NCBI GenBank assembly: GCA_030522415.1
Contig: CM060114.1
Coordinates: 29,206,804-29,270,803, forward strand
Direction of reading: 5' to 3'
DNA length: 64,000 nucleotides
Source: Channallabes apus
Lineage: Eukaryota; Chordata; Actinopteri; Siluriformes; Clariidae
This document shows, in pieces, positions 1 through 11,829 of this stretch. Position 1 is the stretch's first letter, and every line of letters starts with the position of its first letter. A program made the position numbers and the translations under genes. The notes beneath the pieces are model-generated. The model searched no databases and was not told the DNA's origin. It was given only the letters and a program-made list of their open reading frames with translations.

Positions 1-149
1 CACTAGTAGATTGCCTTAAACATCAAATATGCAGAGCCACAAGACCTGAGAAATGCCTTCCTAATTTTATGCAAAGCGTGATTACTGTATATATATATAG
101 AAATATAGTACATATAAAGATGCAAATGACATCGGAAACAAATCAGCTG

Positions 150-790
150 AAGAGGTGTTTTGATTGCACAGAATAGCAGAACACAGTTATGAGAGTAAAA
201 ACTCCCTTTATGTCTCTGTACAATCCCATATACGATACTAATGCACTTATCCCAGCATTTCACTAGTGCTTGGATACCATCAAGTTTTCTCAGTATGCCA
301 GAGCCATGATTGGACTGGCCTCCCAGGAACTGAGCCAAACATGTTAATGAGCCAAACATGTAGAAATGTCTTGGAGTGAGGTCAGGACTGTACAGGGTAT
401 ATGGCATTAACTCTCTTTATTTCTCTATGTGCTTCTCCACTGCTTCACTAACACATTTATCCAAGTGTTTCACTAGTGCTTGGATAGAAAGTTTTATCTG
501 TATGCTGGAGCCATGATTGTACTGGCCTCCCAGGAACTCCTTTAATGAGCCATAAATGTGTTTTTCTTCCTCAAGTTGGCAACATTGATTTTCAGGAACC
601 AGGTGTTCTACTTGCTGAATCTTCATGAAGACGACTGCAGTAAGCTCCAAACCACCTTGGCTGGGATCGTCATTCACAGATAGCTTTCTTTATAACTAAG
701 GCTAAGATTCTCATCACCGTACTGTGCTTGAAATCTTCCCCAGAAATGTCATCTAAAGTCCCAGACTGACTTTAACACCCCTTGTATTTA
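150..790 (-). mobile_element. mariner-derived relic, partly duplicated
   Basis: Read on the minus strand, positions about 407 to 170 encode a mariner-type transposase C-terminal piece. It carries YSPDLTP (the signature around the third catalytic aspartate of mariner DD34D enzymes) and then IQALVKCWDKCI. A second, incomplete copy follows directly (about 405-790); it repeats the 'CAGTGTTTCACTAGTGCTTGGAT' type segment and adds the HTH-side segment (QQVEHLVPENQ). The same family recurs at 10.7, 22.6 and 56.7 kb. Frames are broken throughout, so this is a fossil. The join near 405 looks like a tandem partial duplication or one copy inside another. Confidence 0.7.
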
Positions 791-1533
791 AAGATTAACT
801 CTTTATTATTTAAAAAGACATTTACAATCCCTGCTGTCTCTCATTTCACATGCAGCATAATAACAGAAAAAGCTCACAATTTGTCAAACTGAAGGACACT
901 CGAATGTACTCATGGATTGTCCTGTTCATTTCAAAGGCCAAGTTCTGTGAAAAAGCTCTTTGGAGAGCATAGCACTGTTTCAGCCTGGTGATCTTTGTCC
1001 TCCGCCCCCTTTTCTGTCTCAGCTGGGGGTCATTCATTGCAGCAACTTCAGACTGTTCCTCTCTCCGTCCTTAACCTCCGTGTGCAGTGCACTTTCTCTG
1101 ACCGGGACGTCAAAGCCACAGCCTGATTACGTATCCTGTGTTGTTTTTTTTGAGAGCTGCGAGGAGGTGTTGAGAAATGACTGTACAGGGAAGGCAACGG
1201 ATCAAGTGCTTCTTCAGGCTGAAGCATCAGGCTAATTAGGAGACATACTATTGCAGAAAGTTAAAAGGCAGAAAAAAGAAACGAGCTGTAAAAAGGGGGA
1301 CCTATAAACACTGGACTTCCTGGTTGGGAAGGAGTGGGAATGTACTTTCACCTTTCATCAGTGCTAGAAAACCCAGAGATTTGGGAAAGTAAATTTGTCT
1401 TCAACCAATGTTTTTATCTCGTTTTTGTCTCATTACAAATGAGACAAAATGATGTTCTGGTTCAGTGTGTATTCATACACCGATCAGCCATAGCCATTAG
1501 CCTCTACGTTCTCTAATTGGACTATAGAGGTTC
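791..1533. other. Unassigned stretch, no supported gene
   Basis: No transposon family is recognised here. Positions 960-1235 are more GC-rich than the surroundings and open on the plus strand for 91 codons, but the translation has no recognisable motif and no convincing splice sites. A homeodomain-type TAATTAG word lies near 1,213. It could be a conserved non-coding element; nothing in the sequence alone shows that. Confidence 0.4.
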
Positions 1534-1561
1534 CTGGATGGATGGATGGATGGATGGATTA
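1534..1561. repeat. (GGAT)n microsatellite
   Basis: A short tetranucleotide run. The sequence before it (tagaggttcctggatgg) matches the 3' end of the long SINE variant seen at 16,559-16,890, so this is probably the tail of a SINE whose body is lost. Confidence 0.7.
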
Positions 1562-2916
1562 TTCCCGGTATTGTTTAGTTTCTCTTTGTGGCATCAGGGC
1601 AACTCTGGACCTCAGGGCATGACTCGACAAGACCTCTGGGGGTGTGCTGTGGTATCTACAGTAGCACCATGATCCTTTGGGTGCTATGGATTATGGAGTG
1701 AGGCCTTTGCGGATTGGACCTGCTTGTCTGGAGCATTTGATGTCGCATTCAGCTGCCAGAATGCGACACTGCGAGCTGCAAAGGAGGCTCCAAATTGTAG
1801 AGAGGTTCTGTATGTCCTCTGATAGTTATTAGTAGTTTTAACCTGCGGAAAATCGAAATGTTGAAATCAGCTCGTCTGTCCTAATCATCCTGCTCCAATC
1901 ACTGTTTAAGCTCCTATAATAGAGAAGAGGAGACCGATTTGCGTTCTACATTTACCTCTAAAGATAAAAAGAGTGAGTGAATGCAATTTGTGAAACCATT
2001 AATGGCACCTGTCAGTTTGCCACACGCACCCTTGAGGAGTGCGAAGAACAGTTTCAAGCCGTTACGTTCACTGATTGATATATGGGTTATTGCATTTTTC
2101 TTGTTACACTAAATGTGCAAGAAAACCTCCAACTAAGCCTCTAAGTGTTCTGGCAGAGTGTGGGGCCAAAATAATGTTACCATCTCGGATGTACCCGGCC
2201 ATGATGCCACACTCCTCCAAGTCTCATGGAGGAACAGTGTGGTGTAATTTCTTAATACTACTAAGAAACATTTGAACATTAAAAAAAAAGTATTAGTGCT
2301 TGAAGTTCAACAACAAGACCATACCAAAATAATCATAGTTGACAGCTCCCACATTAAAAATTTTGCAAGGGCTAGTAAAACAAATGTTTATTTTTAATGA
2401 CCAGCATTTTTTTTTTTGAGAAGGCTTCCCGAGCTCATCTCTGGTCCAAGTGTCCCAAAGGATGATTGATGCCCAAGATCCCACAGTTTCCTGTAATGAG
2501 GAAATAAAGCTGGTTAAATAAAACGGGAGAAAAATAAATGTAGATGAAAGTGTTGAAATTCCAAGTTGACTATTACATTCTAAAATTAATAATATGTGCA
2601 TGTTGAAACATATACTGTACATATATAATAAAAAAAAAATGTCCATACTTAAACAATGACGGTCTTCGTTCAGGTACCTATAATGAAAGTTGGCAAAATG
2701 CTGGTTTAATGTAAAGCCATCTCTTCATTAGCAAATATTGCCATTGTCCCTGTCTGGTTTGTCCTCTGACTGGGGCACTAGGACTTGCTGCGTCTTGGAT
2801 ATATAGTGCAATATTGCTCAGGCAAACATGATGTTGCAATCCTTCTGTCTAAAGTGGTACACCTCCCCATGGAGAACATGGAATCGTCTCTTCCATTGTC
2901 CAATTCTTCTTTCTAT
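1562..2916. other. Unassigned AT-rich stretch
   Basis: No gene, splice pair or transposon end is recognised. Short open frames at 2,075-2,275 (+) and 2,293-2,646 (-) have no motif. Confidence 0.4.
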
Positions 2917-2924
2917 GTCATCCA

Positions 2925-3165
2925 CAGTGTTGGGTGTAACGCATTACAAAATAATGCGTTAGAGTACTTGGATTACTTTTTTGATGCAATGAGTAATCTA
3001 ACGTGTTAGGTCTGCTATTTAAGTACTCAGCTATGTGGTTATATATTGAGATAGGGGTATTAGTAGTTAACAGATTATGTGCCAAACTTCACTGAGTGAT
3101 GATGGTAGAATAATTATTATAAGGTCTTGACTAAAAACCTGCTTTAAAAAGTAACCCCAACACTG
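2925..3165. mobile_element. hAT-type MITE, 241 bp, with target duplication
   Basis: The element starts CAGTGTTGGG and ends CCCAACACTG, a perfect 10-bp terminal inverted repeat. It is flanked by 8-bp copies GTCATCCA (2,917-2,924) and GTCACCCA (3,166-3,173), which differ at one base. Eight-bp duplication and these ends are typical of hAT transposons. The interior is AT-rich with no transposase, so it is non-autonomous. The one mismatch in the target duplication suggests an old insertion. Confidence 0.85.
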
Positions 3166-3173
3166 GTCACCCA

Positions 3174-3884
3174 TTATTAACTTATGGGCCATATACAGTA
3201 TGAAGGGAGGAGGAAGCTATTTTATGTAATTAAGGTTCCATAAATGTACCCTAGACCCTAAAATATAATAGTAAAATGTGATTTATTACTTTACCAGTTG
3301 CAATTAAGTTGCACACCAGCATTTGGCCTAGGACCCAGGGTCATCAGCCATCGGTTTTGGGGATATCTGTTATCCCCTAACAGGTGACATCCAGAGGATT
3401 TTATTCCACTCTCATTAAGAACCCTTGAATCATGTCTGGATCTAAGCCTTTTGGACACTACATCGATGAGCATGTTGTTTGACACCAACAACTCCAGGGA
3501 AATCAACAATGCAATGAAAGCAGCTTGTTTTTCATTGAAAACAACTCTGTGTGATGGGGAAATGTGTCTGTGGCTCTGTAACCAGAGTTTTATTTATTAG
3601 TATTATCTATTATTACACTGTCATTTTGACAAACCCAGCATCTTCCATGTTGCTGAAAAACGTAAAGTTGCAATCATCTTAGTTTTTGTGGAGACAGCAC
3701 ATGATCTGTTTGATGATGAAGCGATTGCACGCTCGGCAGGATAAGTCACTAAAAGTGTTCCGTATCTTTTGATGAGCTCCATTGTCATTCAGTGTTCCCA
3801 AAATGTCTTATCTCCAATCGAATGTTAATGATTTTCTTTTCTGAGATGCTTAGTAAATGCAGGGCCAGCTCAAAATCCATTGGA
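3174..3884. other. Unassigned stretch
   Basis: AT-rich sequence with no recognisable repeat or coding signal. The minus-strand frame at 3,291-3,509 has no motif. Confidence 0.4.
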
Positions 3885-4083
3885 GAGCACACACACTCAT
3901 TCACACACTACGGGCAATTTGGGAACAATAGTCAGCCTAATCTGGGGCACGAAGAGGAAACCCACCAAGTACCGGGAGAACATGTACAGTAAACTGCTTG
4001 CGCACAGGCCTGAGGTGAGAATCAAACCGAGATCATGGAGGTACAAGTCAACAGTTGTAACCACTACGCCACCTTGTCGCCTA
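3885..4083 (-). repeat. Long tRNA-derived SINE, 3'-truncated
   Basis: Minus-strand copy of the most abundant SINE here. It keeps the head (GTAGTGGTTAC-like A box near 4,060 and a B-box-like GGTTTGATTCT near 4,020) and the central segment (GTGGGTTTCC, CAAATTGCCCGTAGTGTGTGAATGAG in diverged form). The 3' part, 'cctatcccaggagact', is missing. Confidence 0.8.
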
Positions 4084-5654
4084 AATGAATTACATTCCTA
4101 AAATTTTTTTTCATTTAGCAAATTAAACTAGTTATTGATTGTTGCGCTCTACAGCAAAAGGATTACATCTATTTTAAGGGAACCAGAAGAATGTTTCCAT
4201 CCAAGGAAGCATTTTTCACCCATAAGAATTCACAGCAGTAGTAATAACAAACGACTGCAATGGATTAATGCTGACTTTGCACTTCTGGAAAAGTTGTAAG
4301 AGGAAGACATTTCCATTTATGAATTAAACTATTGAGGTTGAAAGCAGAGATAAAAAAAAAAAAAAAACTAGAGGCCAAGGTTTATGTGATCCAGCTGTTT
4401 CATGTTTTTCCTATTTGTCGTTTGGACTGTACACTGTGGGAACCTCTAAGCATTTCTTGTCCCAGATAAGACCTCCTGCCTCTATCAGAACCCATTTACT
4501 ATGTGGTCTTCTGCCAGGCCCTTAGGTACATCTGGAATGGTGTTAGTCTTGTATTTACAATATTTTCTGCTTGGTTTGTTTTATTTTGTTAATGTTTAGT
4601 TTGAAGTGCTGAAGGGAAACCTGACATTGAAATGAACCCCACAGCCTTGGACTATAGGGTTTATTTAACAAAGCACTGCTTTTGAGGAAAAGTCATGTTA
4701 GTTTTACCATCTTAGCATGCTGCCTTTCTTTATGTAATGACATTTCGTTTAAAAAAGCCATTCAGAATGCCTCGCTTTTTGACCATGCTCCTGAGGTTTC
4801 ATGCTGTTGAAGGCATCTAGCCATGTGTTCACTTTGACAGGTGGGAGCTAACACTTGTCTTGCACATCACTCCTGGGAGACCCGACTATGGAAGAAGATC
4901 TTGGTTGCGTTTCTTCTCCAGACGCCTGGAAGCAATAGTTTAATTTCATTTTTCTTGGATGAGGTTCAATAACCAACATCTGGTTCGGGTGGGGGGGGGA
5001 GATGGGGGGGGGGGGGGCACAAGGTTACATTAATCCTGGGATAAATGTGAAAACGGACTTCACATTAAGTGCAGAAATATGTCAATATTGCTTTAAATAT
5101 TACTTAAGGGAATTAATATTAGATATAGTTATGGATAATTCAATTTGTGAGCTGTGAGATAAATCAAGTTCACAGGATTAACGCCTAAATGGAAATTCAA
5201 GATAACATACACAGCTGATTAAACACACCGTTTCCTAACATATAACATTGAAGATTTTATGATCCTGCCGCTTGCATGGCAGTTTTGCACTGTAATTACC
5301 GCTATTACAGCTGCTTAAGTCTAAGTCTATTGGAGTGTCATAGAGAACATCATATATTAAACATTTAAAATCCCTGTAACGAGCAGTGAGAGGACTGGGA
5401 GTAGAAAGCTGTAACTGTGGCTTTATGAACACTGGATAAATGGCAGGGGTGCTGTTTAACACCTGGAGACCTACATTGTAGATTACTGTGTGTCCTTAAT
5501 ACAAAGTCATGTGGTGAACATATGATCCAATATGTAAGTAACTATCTAGGCAAGTTCCTGATGGGTTTGACTGGGTTTTAGATTGACAGAAAATGTTGGT
5601 GTTCATACAAAAACATGCAAGAAGTAATGTGATAGGACCACTACAGTTTTAAGA
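4084..5654. other. Unassigned stretch with homopolymers
   Basis: No gene seen. It holds a poly-A run near 4,352-4,367 and a G-rich purine tract at 4,988-5,018. The minus-strand 75-codon frame at 5,235-5,462 has no family signature. Confidence 0.4.
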
Positions 5655-6014
5655 TATGCACAATGGCTTAGTGGTTCACTCTGTCGCCTTGCACTTCCAG
5701 GTTCCAGGTTTGATCTCAACTTGGGTCTATGGGACTGCATGTGGGAGTTTGCTTTTTCTCCCTGTCCTTGGTGGGTTTCCTTTTGGCACTCCGGTTTCCT
5801 CCCGCAGTCCAAAAACAGCAGATTTGGCTATTTGGCATCCCCAAATTGCCTATCGTTGTGAATCAACTTGTGAGTGTGTGTGCCCTGTGAAGGATTGATA
5901 AACCCCTTTCAGTGTACCCCACCTTGTGCCCTAAGTCTCCTGGGATAGGCTCCAGGCCCCCCGCCACCCTGCATACAAGATAAAGCGATATGGGCGATGA
6001 GTGAGTGAGTGAGT
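5655..6014 (+). repeat. Full-length long tRNA-derived SINE
   Basis: Plus-strand copy. The head has a tRNA-like A box (GGCTTAGTGG, 5,664) and a decayed B box (GGTTTGATCTC, 5,708). The body has cctcccgcagtcc and CCCAAATTGCC. The tail runs tctcctgggataggctcc ... gataaagcg, ending in (GAGT)n at 6,000. This layout (tRNA-like head, conserved core, short-repeat tail) defines the family used elsewhere in this annotation. Confidence 0.9.
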
Positions 6015-7039
6015 TTTATAATAAGGTGTTAAATACATAAAAAATATTAATATTAATTTTGTTTATTTTTCATTACAACCTTTTAAAGGGCAAAGTGTTG
6101 TTCTCAGACCTTCGAACAGAATGAACGTCCACCAGGTTATGACTTCTCTGATGTTTAACCTTTTTTGCATTAATTAACCTATAATCTTGCTAATAGTGGA
6201 AGGAGGTATTTAAAAATACCTAGCAATTTGTCATTTAGACAGGGTGTTCTCAGATTGACCAACATTCTGACTTTCTAGAAAATTCTAAAGCTTTTCAACT
6301 TTTAGCCATGCTTATAGATGGGTATACTCCAATATGTTTCACCCAGGGGCAGTGCTTAACAACTGGATAACCATATGATCGAAAGGAAACAACTCAGAAA
6401 TGCTTCAATATGATCATCAGAGGCGTTGCTGGACAACAGGCAAGGCAGGCAATTGCTTGCGGCCCCAGGCCAGCAGGGGACCCCCGAGTGCTGACAAACC
6501 TATTTTATATTGATAAGATAATGGTGATGAATGGTGGTTAGAGAGGGCCCCTGCAAATTTTTGCCTAGGGCCTCAACAGACTCTAGAATCACCTTTGATG
6601 ATCATACTATTCTCACTGAAAGGGCCAATGCTAATCATTAAATCAGTAAGCTCCTGCAAAATAGTCTAGCACTTTAGTCATTAAGCAGCACATCGGGTTG
6701 AATCAAAAAGGGTGCACACCCACAATTTTTTTTTTTTTTTTTTTTTTAACTAGAGACTGTAGAGACCTCTAGAGATTTCATGCTAGAGGTTGCTGAATAA
6801 TTTTCTGAACTGCTATGATAGTCCTTGATCTGGTCACCATTCCAAGGGGCTAATCTGATGAGCACAGAGAATGGCCGGGGGGTTTGCCACTTCTTCCTGT
6901 TCATCAGTGAACATGTGGCTACATTTTTCAGATCTGCTGCGCCATGATGAACAAGTTACTTGGAGAGCTCCTGTGTAAGACAGTAAGAGCATTAGGAAAC
7001 CTTGGCAATTTATCCTGCTGATGGTTACTACATGTAGTT
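6015..7039. other. Unassigned stretch, possible decayed DNA element
   Basis: Mostly featureless. About 6,421-6,596 has weakly inverted ends: GGCAATTGCTTGCGGCCCC on the left, and GGGCCC plus TTTTTGCCTAGGGCC on the right. That hints at an old TIR element, but without a target duplication. A poly-T run lies at about 6,726-6,747. Confidence 0.3.
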
Positions 7040-7283
7040 AGGTGAGGTTCAGCCTTTATTCGCCACATATACTGTACATTACTGCGCAGTGAAATTGTTA
7101 ATTCTTTGCATATCCTAGCATCTTGTTTGTAGGCTGCGGTCGGAGCGCAGGGTCAGCTATTATCCAGCACCCCTGGAGCAGACAGCGTAAAGGGCCTTGC
7201 TCAAGGGCCCAACTGCATCAACCTAGCGGAGCTGGGGCTCAAACTGCTGAACTTCCGATCAGTAACTCAGAGCGTTAAAACCG
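7040..7283 (-). repeat. tRNA-related SINE, second family
   Basis: Reads 'gccttgctcaagggcccaac' and 'gctggggctcaaac', then 'ccgatcagtaactcagagcg'. Reversed, this gives a tRNA-like head with the B-box-like GTTTGAGCCCC. The 3' part ('cagtgaaattgttaattctttgcatatcc') matches a SINE type common in fish. It lies directly beside the next SINE fragment, so one probably landed next to the other. Confidence 0.75.
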
Positions 7284-7289
7284 GAGATC

Positions 7290-7427
7290 AGGAAAAAAAA
7301 ACTCCATAGTACCTGCAGAAGGATACCCACCAAGCACAGTGAGAACATGCAAACTCCATGCCCAGAGACCCGAGATGGGAATCAAATCCGGAACCTGGAG
7401 GTGCGAGGCAATGCTAACCACTATGGC
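7290..7427 (-). repeat. Long SINE, head fragment
   Basis: Minus-strand head half only (ACCCACCAAGCACAGTGAG, then a B-box region and AGTGGTTAGCAT reversed). Truncated at the core. Confidence 0.75.
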
Positions 7428-7892
7428 TATTTTACTACAAAAGTAAAAGTATGGGCTAAGCGAGCGGCTGAGAAACAGAAGTAAATTGCTAGAGGACTGT
7501 TCAGCACAGACATGACAAAATGGAGGGAGGAAGTCATGTATAAATGTTAGCGGCATGTGACTGCGCAGGATGCGGTATGGTGAGGAAAACCAGTCGACCA
7601 TGCTAGTGGCAGGTATTACAGGCCTATGACGCAAAGAAGAATTAAGCCAAGGAAAATGGCTCAGCAGAGAAAAGCAGGCAGCTTGGCTTCTGCTTCCCAA
7701 CAGGCTGACACTCTGTTGCTGGAAATCCAACTAATGTAGTAGATTAGCAATGAATAGCTTAAACATGGGCCTGATAATCAGAGAGTACAGAAAGCAACTC
7801 CACTCAGGATGAATATTGAAACATGAATGAATTGGTAAACCTGATTCTGAAATCATAGAAAAGTCTCAATCATTGAGGTTATTCTTCGCACG

Positions 7893-8515
7893 CATTCATG
7901 TGGCTATAGCAGTCAAGACCAGGAGGAAATGTATTACAAACCAGCACATTATCACATTATTTCCAGGAACCAACCTCAGCCAAGACCAAATATGTGCCCT
8001 ATTTGTCCTCTGACTGACACCTGGGTAAAAAATAATTAAAAAAAATTCCCCAAACACATCAATGCTGTGGAGAATAACTTTGAGGGAATGTTCCTGGCCT
8101 TCCAGGGTTGTGCAGTACACATCACCGAGGACAGAGACCTCAACAATGATGTGGGAAACCTCCACACTCAAATCAATATTTACTCTTTGACTCCCACCAC
8201 TCTCTGAAGCACAAACTGGGAAAGATTAGAATGACACTGAGGAATCATTCAAAACCTGTGCCACTCAACAGCACTACCACAACAGATGAAGAAAGAATTT
8301 GAAGGATTTTCAGCAAACGCAGTATCCCTGTATGTTTCAAATGCAGCAAGACACTGAGGTAGACGCTTCTCCAACTAAAGGACTAAGCATCCAGACATAA
8401 GCAGAGCAGTGTAGTATATGCAGTCCTACAGTATGTAGTGATAAATGCACAGGTCTGTACAATTGGAGAAACCAATCCACTGCTTCAGAAATGCAGAGGA
8501 AATCCAGCCTGTCTG
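7893..8515 (+). pseudogene. Penelope-like retroelement relic (RT end and GIY-YIG)
   Basis: Plus-strand pieces translate, across frame breaks, to LTDTWVKN, KHINAVENNF, then GCAVHITEDRDLN. These correspond to the part of the reverse transcriptase after the catalytic motif in Penelope-like elements. Further on, RHKQSSVVYAV and TIGETN match the start of their GIY-YIG endonuclease domain. Family knowledge: Penelope-like elements join an RT to a GIY-YIG nuclease and are common in fish. Stops and shifts are frequent (for example a stop beside TLR near 8,355). The RT core upstream was not recognised, and the 3' end is cut where the next relic begins. Confidence 0.65.
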
Positions 8516-9395
8516 ATCAACTGCGCAAATATCCAATCAACCAATCACAACAAGTGCATTTAGGCATGTATACATGGTCAAGATGATGTCAAGATGAAGT
8601 TCATGCCGAGCTTCAGAATGGGAAGGACAGGTGATTTAAGTGATTTTGGATGCTGCATGGTTGTTGATGCTGGTTGGAGTATCTACTGGGATTTCCATAC
8701 AGAATAATTTTTAAGGTTTACAGAGCATTGCTTTGTTAATGAAGATAATATCTTGTTACAACCAAGGTATGCTGAAGAGGTTCTCTGAACGCATAACACA
8801 GTGTTGTTACACCAGTTACACCAGCAGAAGACCACACCCGATGCCATTCCTGTTAGGAAACTGAGGCTACAATTCCTGGCAATAGTAGATTGGAAAAATG
8901 TGACCAGGTCTGATAGTCTTGATTTCTGCCACGCCATTAGCTTGAAAGGTTAAAATTGGATGTAGATGTCATGAAAGCATGGATGCATTCTGCCATGTAC
9001 GTATCAATGATTCAGGGTGAAGGCGGTGGTATAATATTTTGGTGTGGTGATATTTTTCTTGACTTTGGACCCCTTAGTACCAGCTGAGCATGGTTTAAAT
9101 GCCATAACCTACTGTATACGTATAGTATTGTTGCTGACCATGTCCATCCCTTCATGACGACAGGATAAGCCACCATGTCACAAGGCTAAAATCATGTCAA
9201 ACTGGTTTCTTAAACATGACAATAAGTTCAAATCTTCAGCAACAGACCGAAATCTCTAATCTCTAAATCTCTTTGAGCACCTTGTTGAGTCTATGCCACA
9301 AAGAATTAAGACAAAAGGCAAAAGAATTAAGGTAGGTCTGAAAGCAAAAGGGGCCCGACCCAGCACAAGTACAGTACCTAATGAAATGACATACT
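8516..9395 (+). pseudogene. Tc1-like transposon relic
   Basis: Collinear with a widespread fish Tc1-like element. It holds the start region (catttaggcatgtatacatgg), a HTH-side segment (ctactgggatttccatac), ccagcagaagaccaca, the stretch around the first catalytic Asp (ggaaaaatgtgaccaggtc), ggcggtggtata, then gttgctgaccatgtccatcc. It ends ccacaaagaattaag ... gcaaaaggggcccgacccag. Several internal deletions and stops make it dead. It begins where the Penelope-like relic stops, so it probably inserted into that element. Confidence 0.75.
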
Positions 9396-10688
9396 GTACA
9401 GTACGCATATGAAACGAAGAATATTTGCATTTATGTATTATGTACAGTATGTGTGTACTGTATTTACAAACTAGAAAAACTGTATGTGGATACCCACTCT
9501 TTACTCTATAGTGCTTTGATGTATGCTTATATTACTTATGAGTATAACTTCCAGATAATTACAGAGGTGATGAAAATATTTATGCATGCATGAAACGATA
9601 CCACAGGTGCATTAAAGACCACAGTATTGTAGTGATCAGAAGCTTTCAGTTGAAAGTCAAAAATGTCTTTGAAACAAGTTTATGAAATTTTTCATACCTA
9701 CCCCATTGTGTGGTGGAGGGGAAAGCCCAGACACATCACAAAAAACATTTTAAGAAACATAGGGGCATCAAAGATCTGGCTCTTCAGCTGCTATATAGTG
9801 GATGATGGAATAGTCATATATGAAAGCATTATTTTAAATGAACAAGTGGTTCATCAAGTTATGTTGATTATCAAGTCACATACAGTAGAAGTGAATGCAG
9901 AAAAAGTCAGCTCCCAAGGGGAAGCAAATATCTCCATTATATGTTTTTGTAACTTCTGGTAAGTTCTAAGTGGGAGTTGTTTGCACTTCTGATACTCAAT
10001 CACAGGACTCAGAGAGGGGGGGTGTTGGGGTGTTGGGGGGGATTCAAATAAATGAGAAAGATGAGGCCCATTTCTTACAACTTTCATCTGGATCCCATCA
10101 ATGGTTCACCCCTAGATTGTAACAGGAAACGCTAAGCAGAAACAAAGGAGACAGCTATTTTGAGCTGTCAGAAGAAGCATCAGCACTGACTTAGAATTAA
10201 GCAGAATTAAGATTACATACAGCTCTGTGAGGATGTGATTTCTGGACCAAAGCCCAATATGAAACTACCAAACGTGACTTGGTTGGTCTAGTTAATAACT
10301 TTTTAGTTTTGTGAAATGTTTACATGTGCCATTGCTAAAAGAACGTATTAAATAGGGTTAATTATCATGCGTTGGATATACGTATAACTTCTTACAGCTG
10401 TATTAAAGAAAATTTACATTTACGCACAAAACCCCAGACTGGTTTACAGATGTTAATGTTCAAATAAGAGATGTGGGTATTGTACATTTTATTCACTTGG
10501 ATTCCAACTGGCCACAAACACATAATGTTTTCTTTGCTTCTGCTTAAACAGAGGTCATTTTACACAGTTAACAGAGTAATTGCTTAACATTCTTAGCTTA
10601 AGCAATGCATTGAGTCTATCCCTAGGGAAAAGCAAACTTTTTGCTATCTACAGTATATGCTAAACCTGCAACAAGTTACCGAGGTTGA
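9396..10688. other. Unassigned AT-rich stretch
   Basis: No repeat family or splice pair recognised. The 99-codon plus frame at 9,663-9,962 and the G-rich patch at 10,014-10,040 have no clear meaning. Confidence 0.4.
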
Positions 10689-11250
10689 AAAATGAAACTG
10701 GGACTTTTGATTTTTCAGAGTGACAGAACACAGTTATGAGAGTAAAAACATCCCTTTATTTCTGTATATAATCCCGTCCTACACTAATCCACTTATACAG
10801 TACCAGTGTTTCACTAGTGCTTAGATCCCATGGTAGAAAGTTTTCTAAATACGCCAGAGCCTGCTTCACGTCTGAAACGCTGGCCTCCCAGGAACTCCTT
10901 TAATGGCCTGAACATGTGGAAATGGCTTATATAGGGAATGTGGTAATAACTTCCAGATGATTTCCTGTAATGTGAATGTAGTGTTGGTGAATAATTGTGT
11001 GTTTCCCACAGACAGATTTGTCTCTTTTACAACTTAGCGACAACCTATCCATCAATGTTCAAGGATCAGGCGGTCCACTTGTTGAATATTTACAGGAACG
11101 ACCACAGTGGGCTCTGAGCCACCGTGGCTTGGGATCGGTTCACACAGATGTATGGCCTTCTTTAAAATATTTGCACCGTTCAAATGTTTAACTGCGGCTA
11201 AGATCACTGAAGTCAGTTTGACTTGAAGTCAGTTTGACTTAAATGCTCTT
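10689..11250 (-). mobile_element. mariner-derived non-autonomous element
   Basis: Left end gaaactgggacttttgat and right end ending in AGTCAGTTTGACTT are the reversed ends of the family seen at 22.6 kb. The interior holds the DLTP-side and HTH-side remnants of a mariner transposase with the middle missing. The right end carries a tandem doubling of AAGTCAGTTTGACTTG (11,205-11,240). Confidence 0.7.
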
Positions 11251-11563
11251 GTGCCTCTTGTACCTACTTGTACCCAATAAATTCAACAGTTTGACTCAAT
11301 GACTCAAATACAATGTTCTAGATGAAATCTTCTTATTCTGATAGTTATGAAATTAGAAAGAATAAGCAAGCCTGGGGCTGTATACAATTCCGTTAACTGA
11401 CTAAATGTACCAGACATGCCCATGTAGCTGCTTACTGTAACTTATTTTAACCTTAACCTGACATTGGTCACTATACATTATTCATTTTCATTAACTTGCT
11501 TTTTCTTTCCTGTTGGAAGTATGGCTCTGATTAAAAATATGTATTTTTGAATACCCAGGAACC
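11251..11563. other. Unassigned stretch before a candidate exon
   Basis: AT-rich, no repeat recognised. Pyrimidine-rich DNA at 11,496-11,515 precedes the candidate exon. Confidence 0.35.
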
Positions 11564-11732
11564 TCAGGAGGATAGGCTAAAAGGAAACAGATGCAACTTC
11601 AACACCACAGACATGTGTAGGATGAAACTTCCATTGAAATTATGTGAGGAAAAAATCTTCTACTTCAGTGCCAAAGCTATCAAGAAGCTGATGATGGAGG
11701 AGCCATCTACACCTATAGTAACATTCCCATAG
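11564..11732 (+). CDS. Candidate last coding exon, unknown product
   Basis: An acceptor-like tttttgaatacccag is followed by 55 open codons ending in TAG. The predicted end is cysteine- and lysine-containing (MCRMKLPLKLCEEK ... PSTPIVTFP). There is no family match I can name and no upstream exon found. Composition is balanced, unlike the neighbouring AT-rich repeats. It could equally be a chance open frame or part of an unrecognised transposon. Confidence 0.3.
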
Positions 11733-11829
11733 CCTCAGGCTATTGTCTTAATACATTGATGAAATACGGGGATTGGTGAGTCAATAATGAGTCACCATAG
11801 TATGTAAAGTGTGATCTTACCAGAAAAAA

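Noticed and set aside
960..1235. 91-codon plus-strand frame
   Set aside because: No motif, no acceptor or donor, and proline/serine-rich start that looks like chance.
6421..6596. Possible TIR element with GGCCCC ends
   Set aside because: Inverted ends are too imperfect and there is no target duplication; left as an unassigned stretch.
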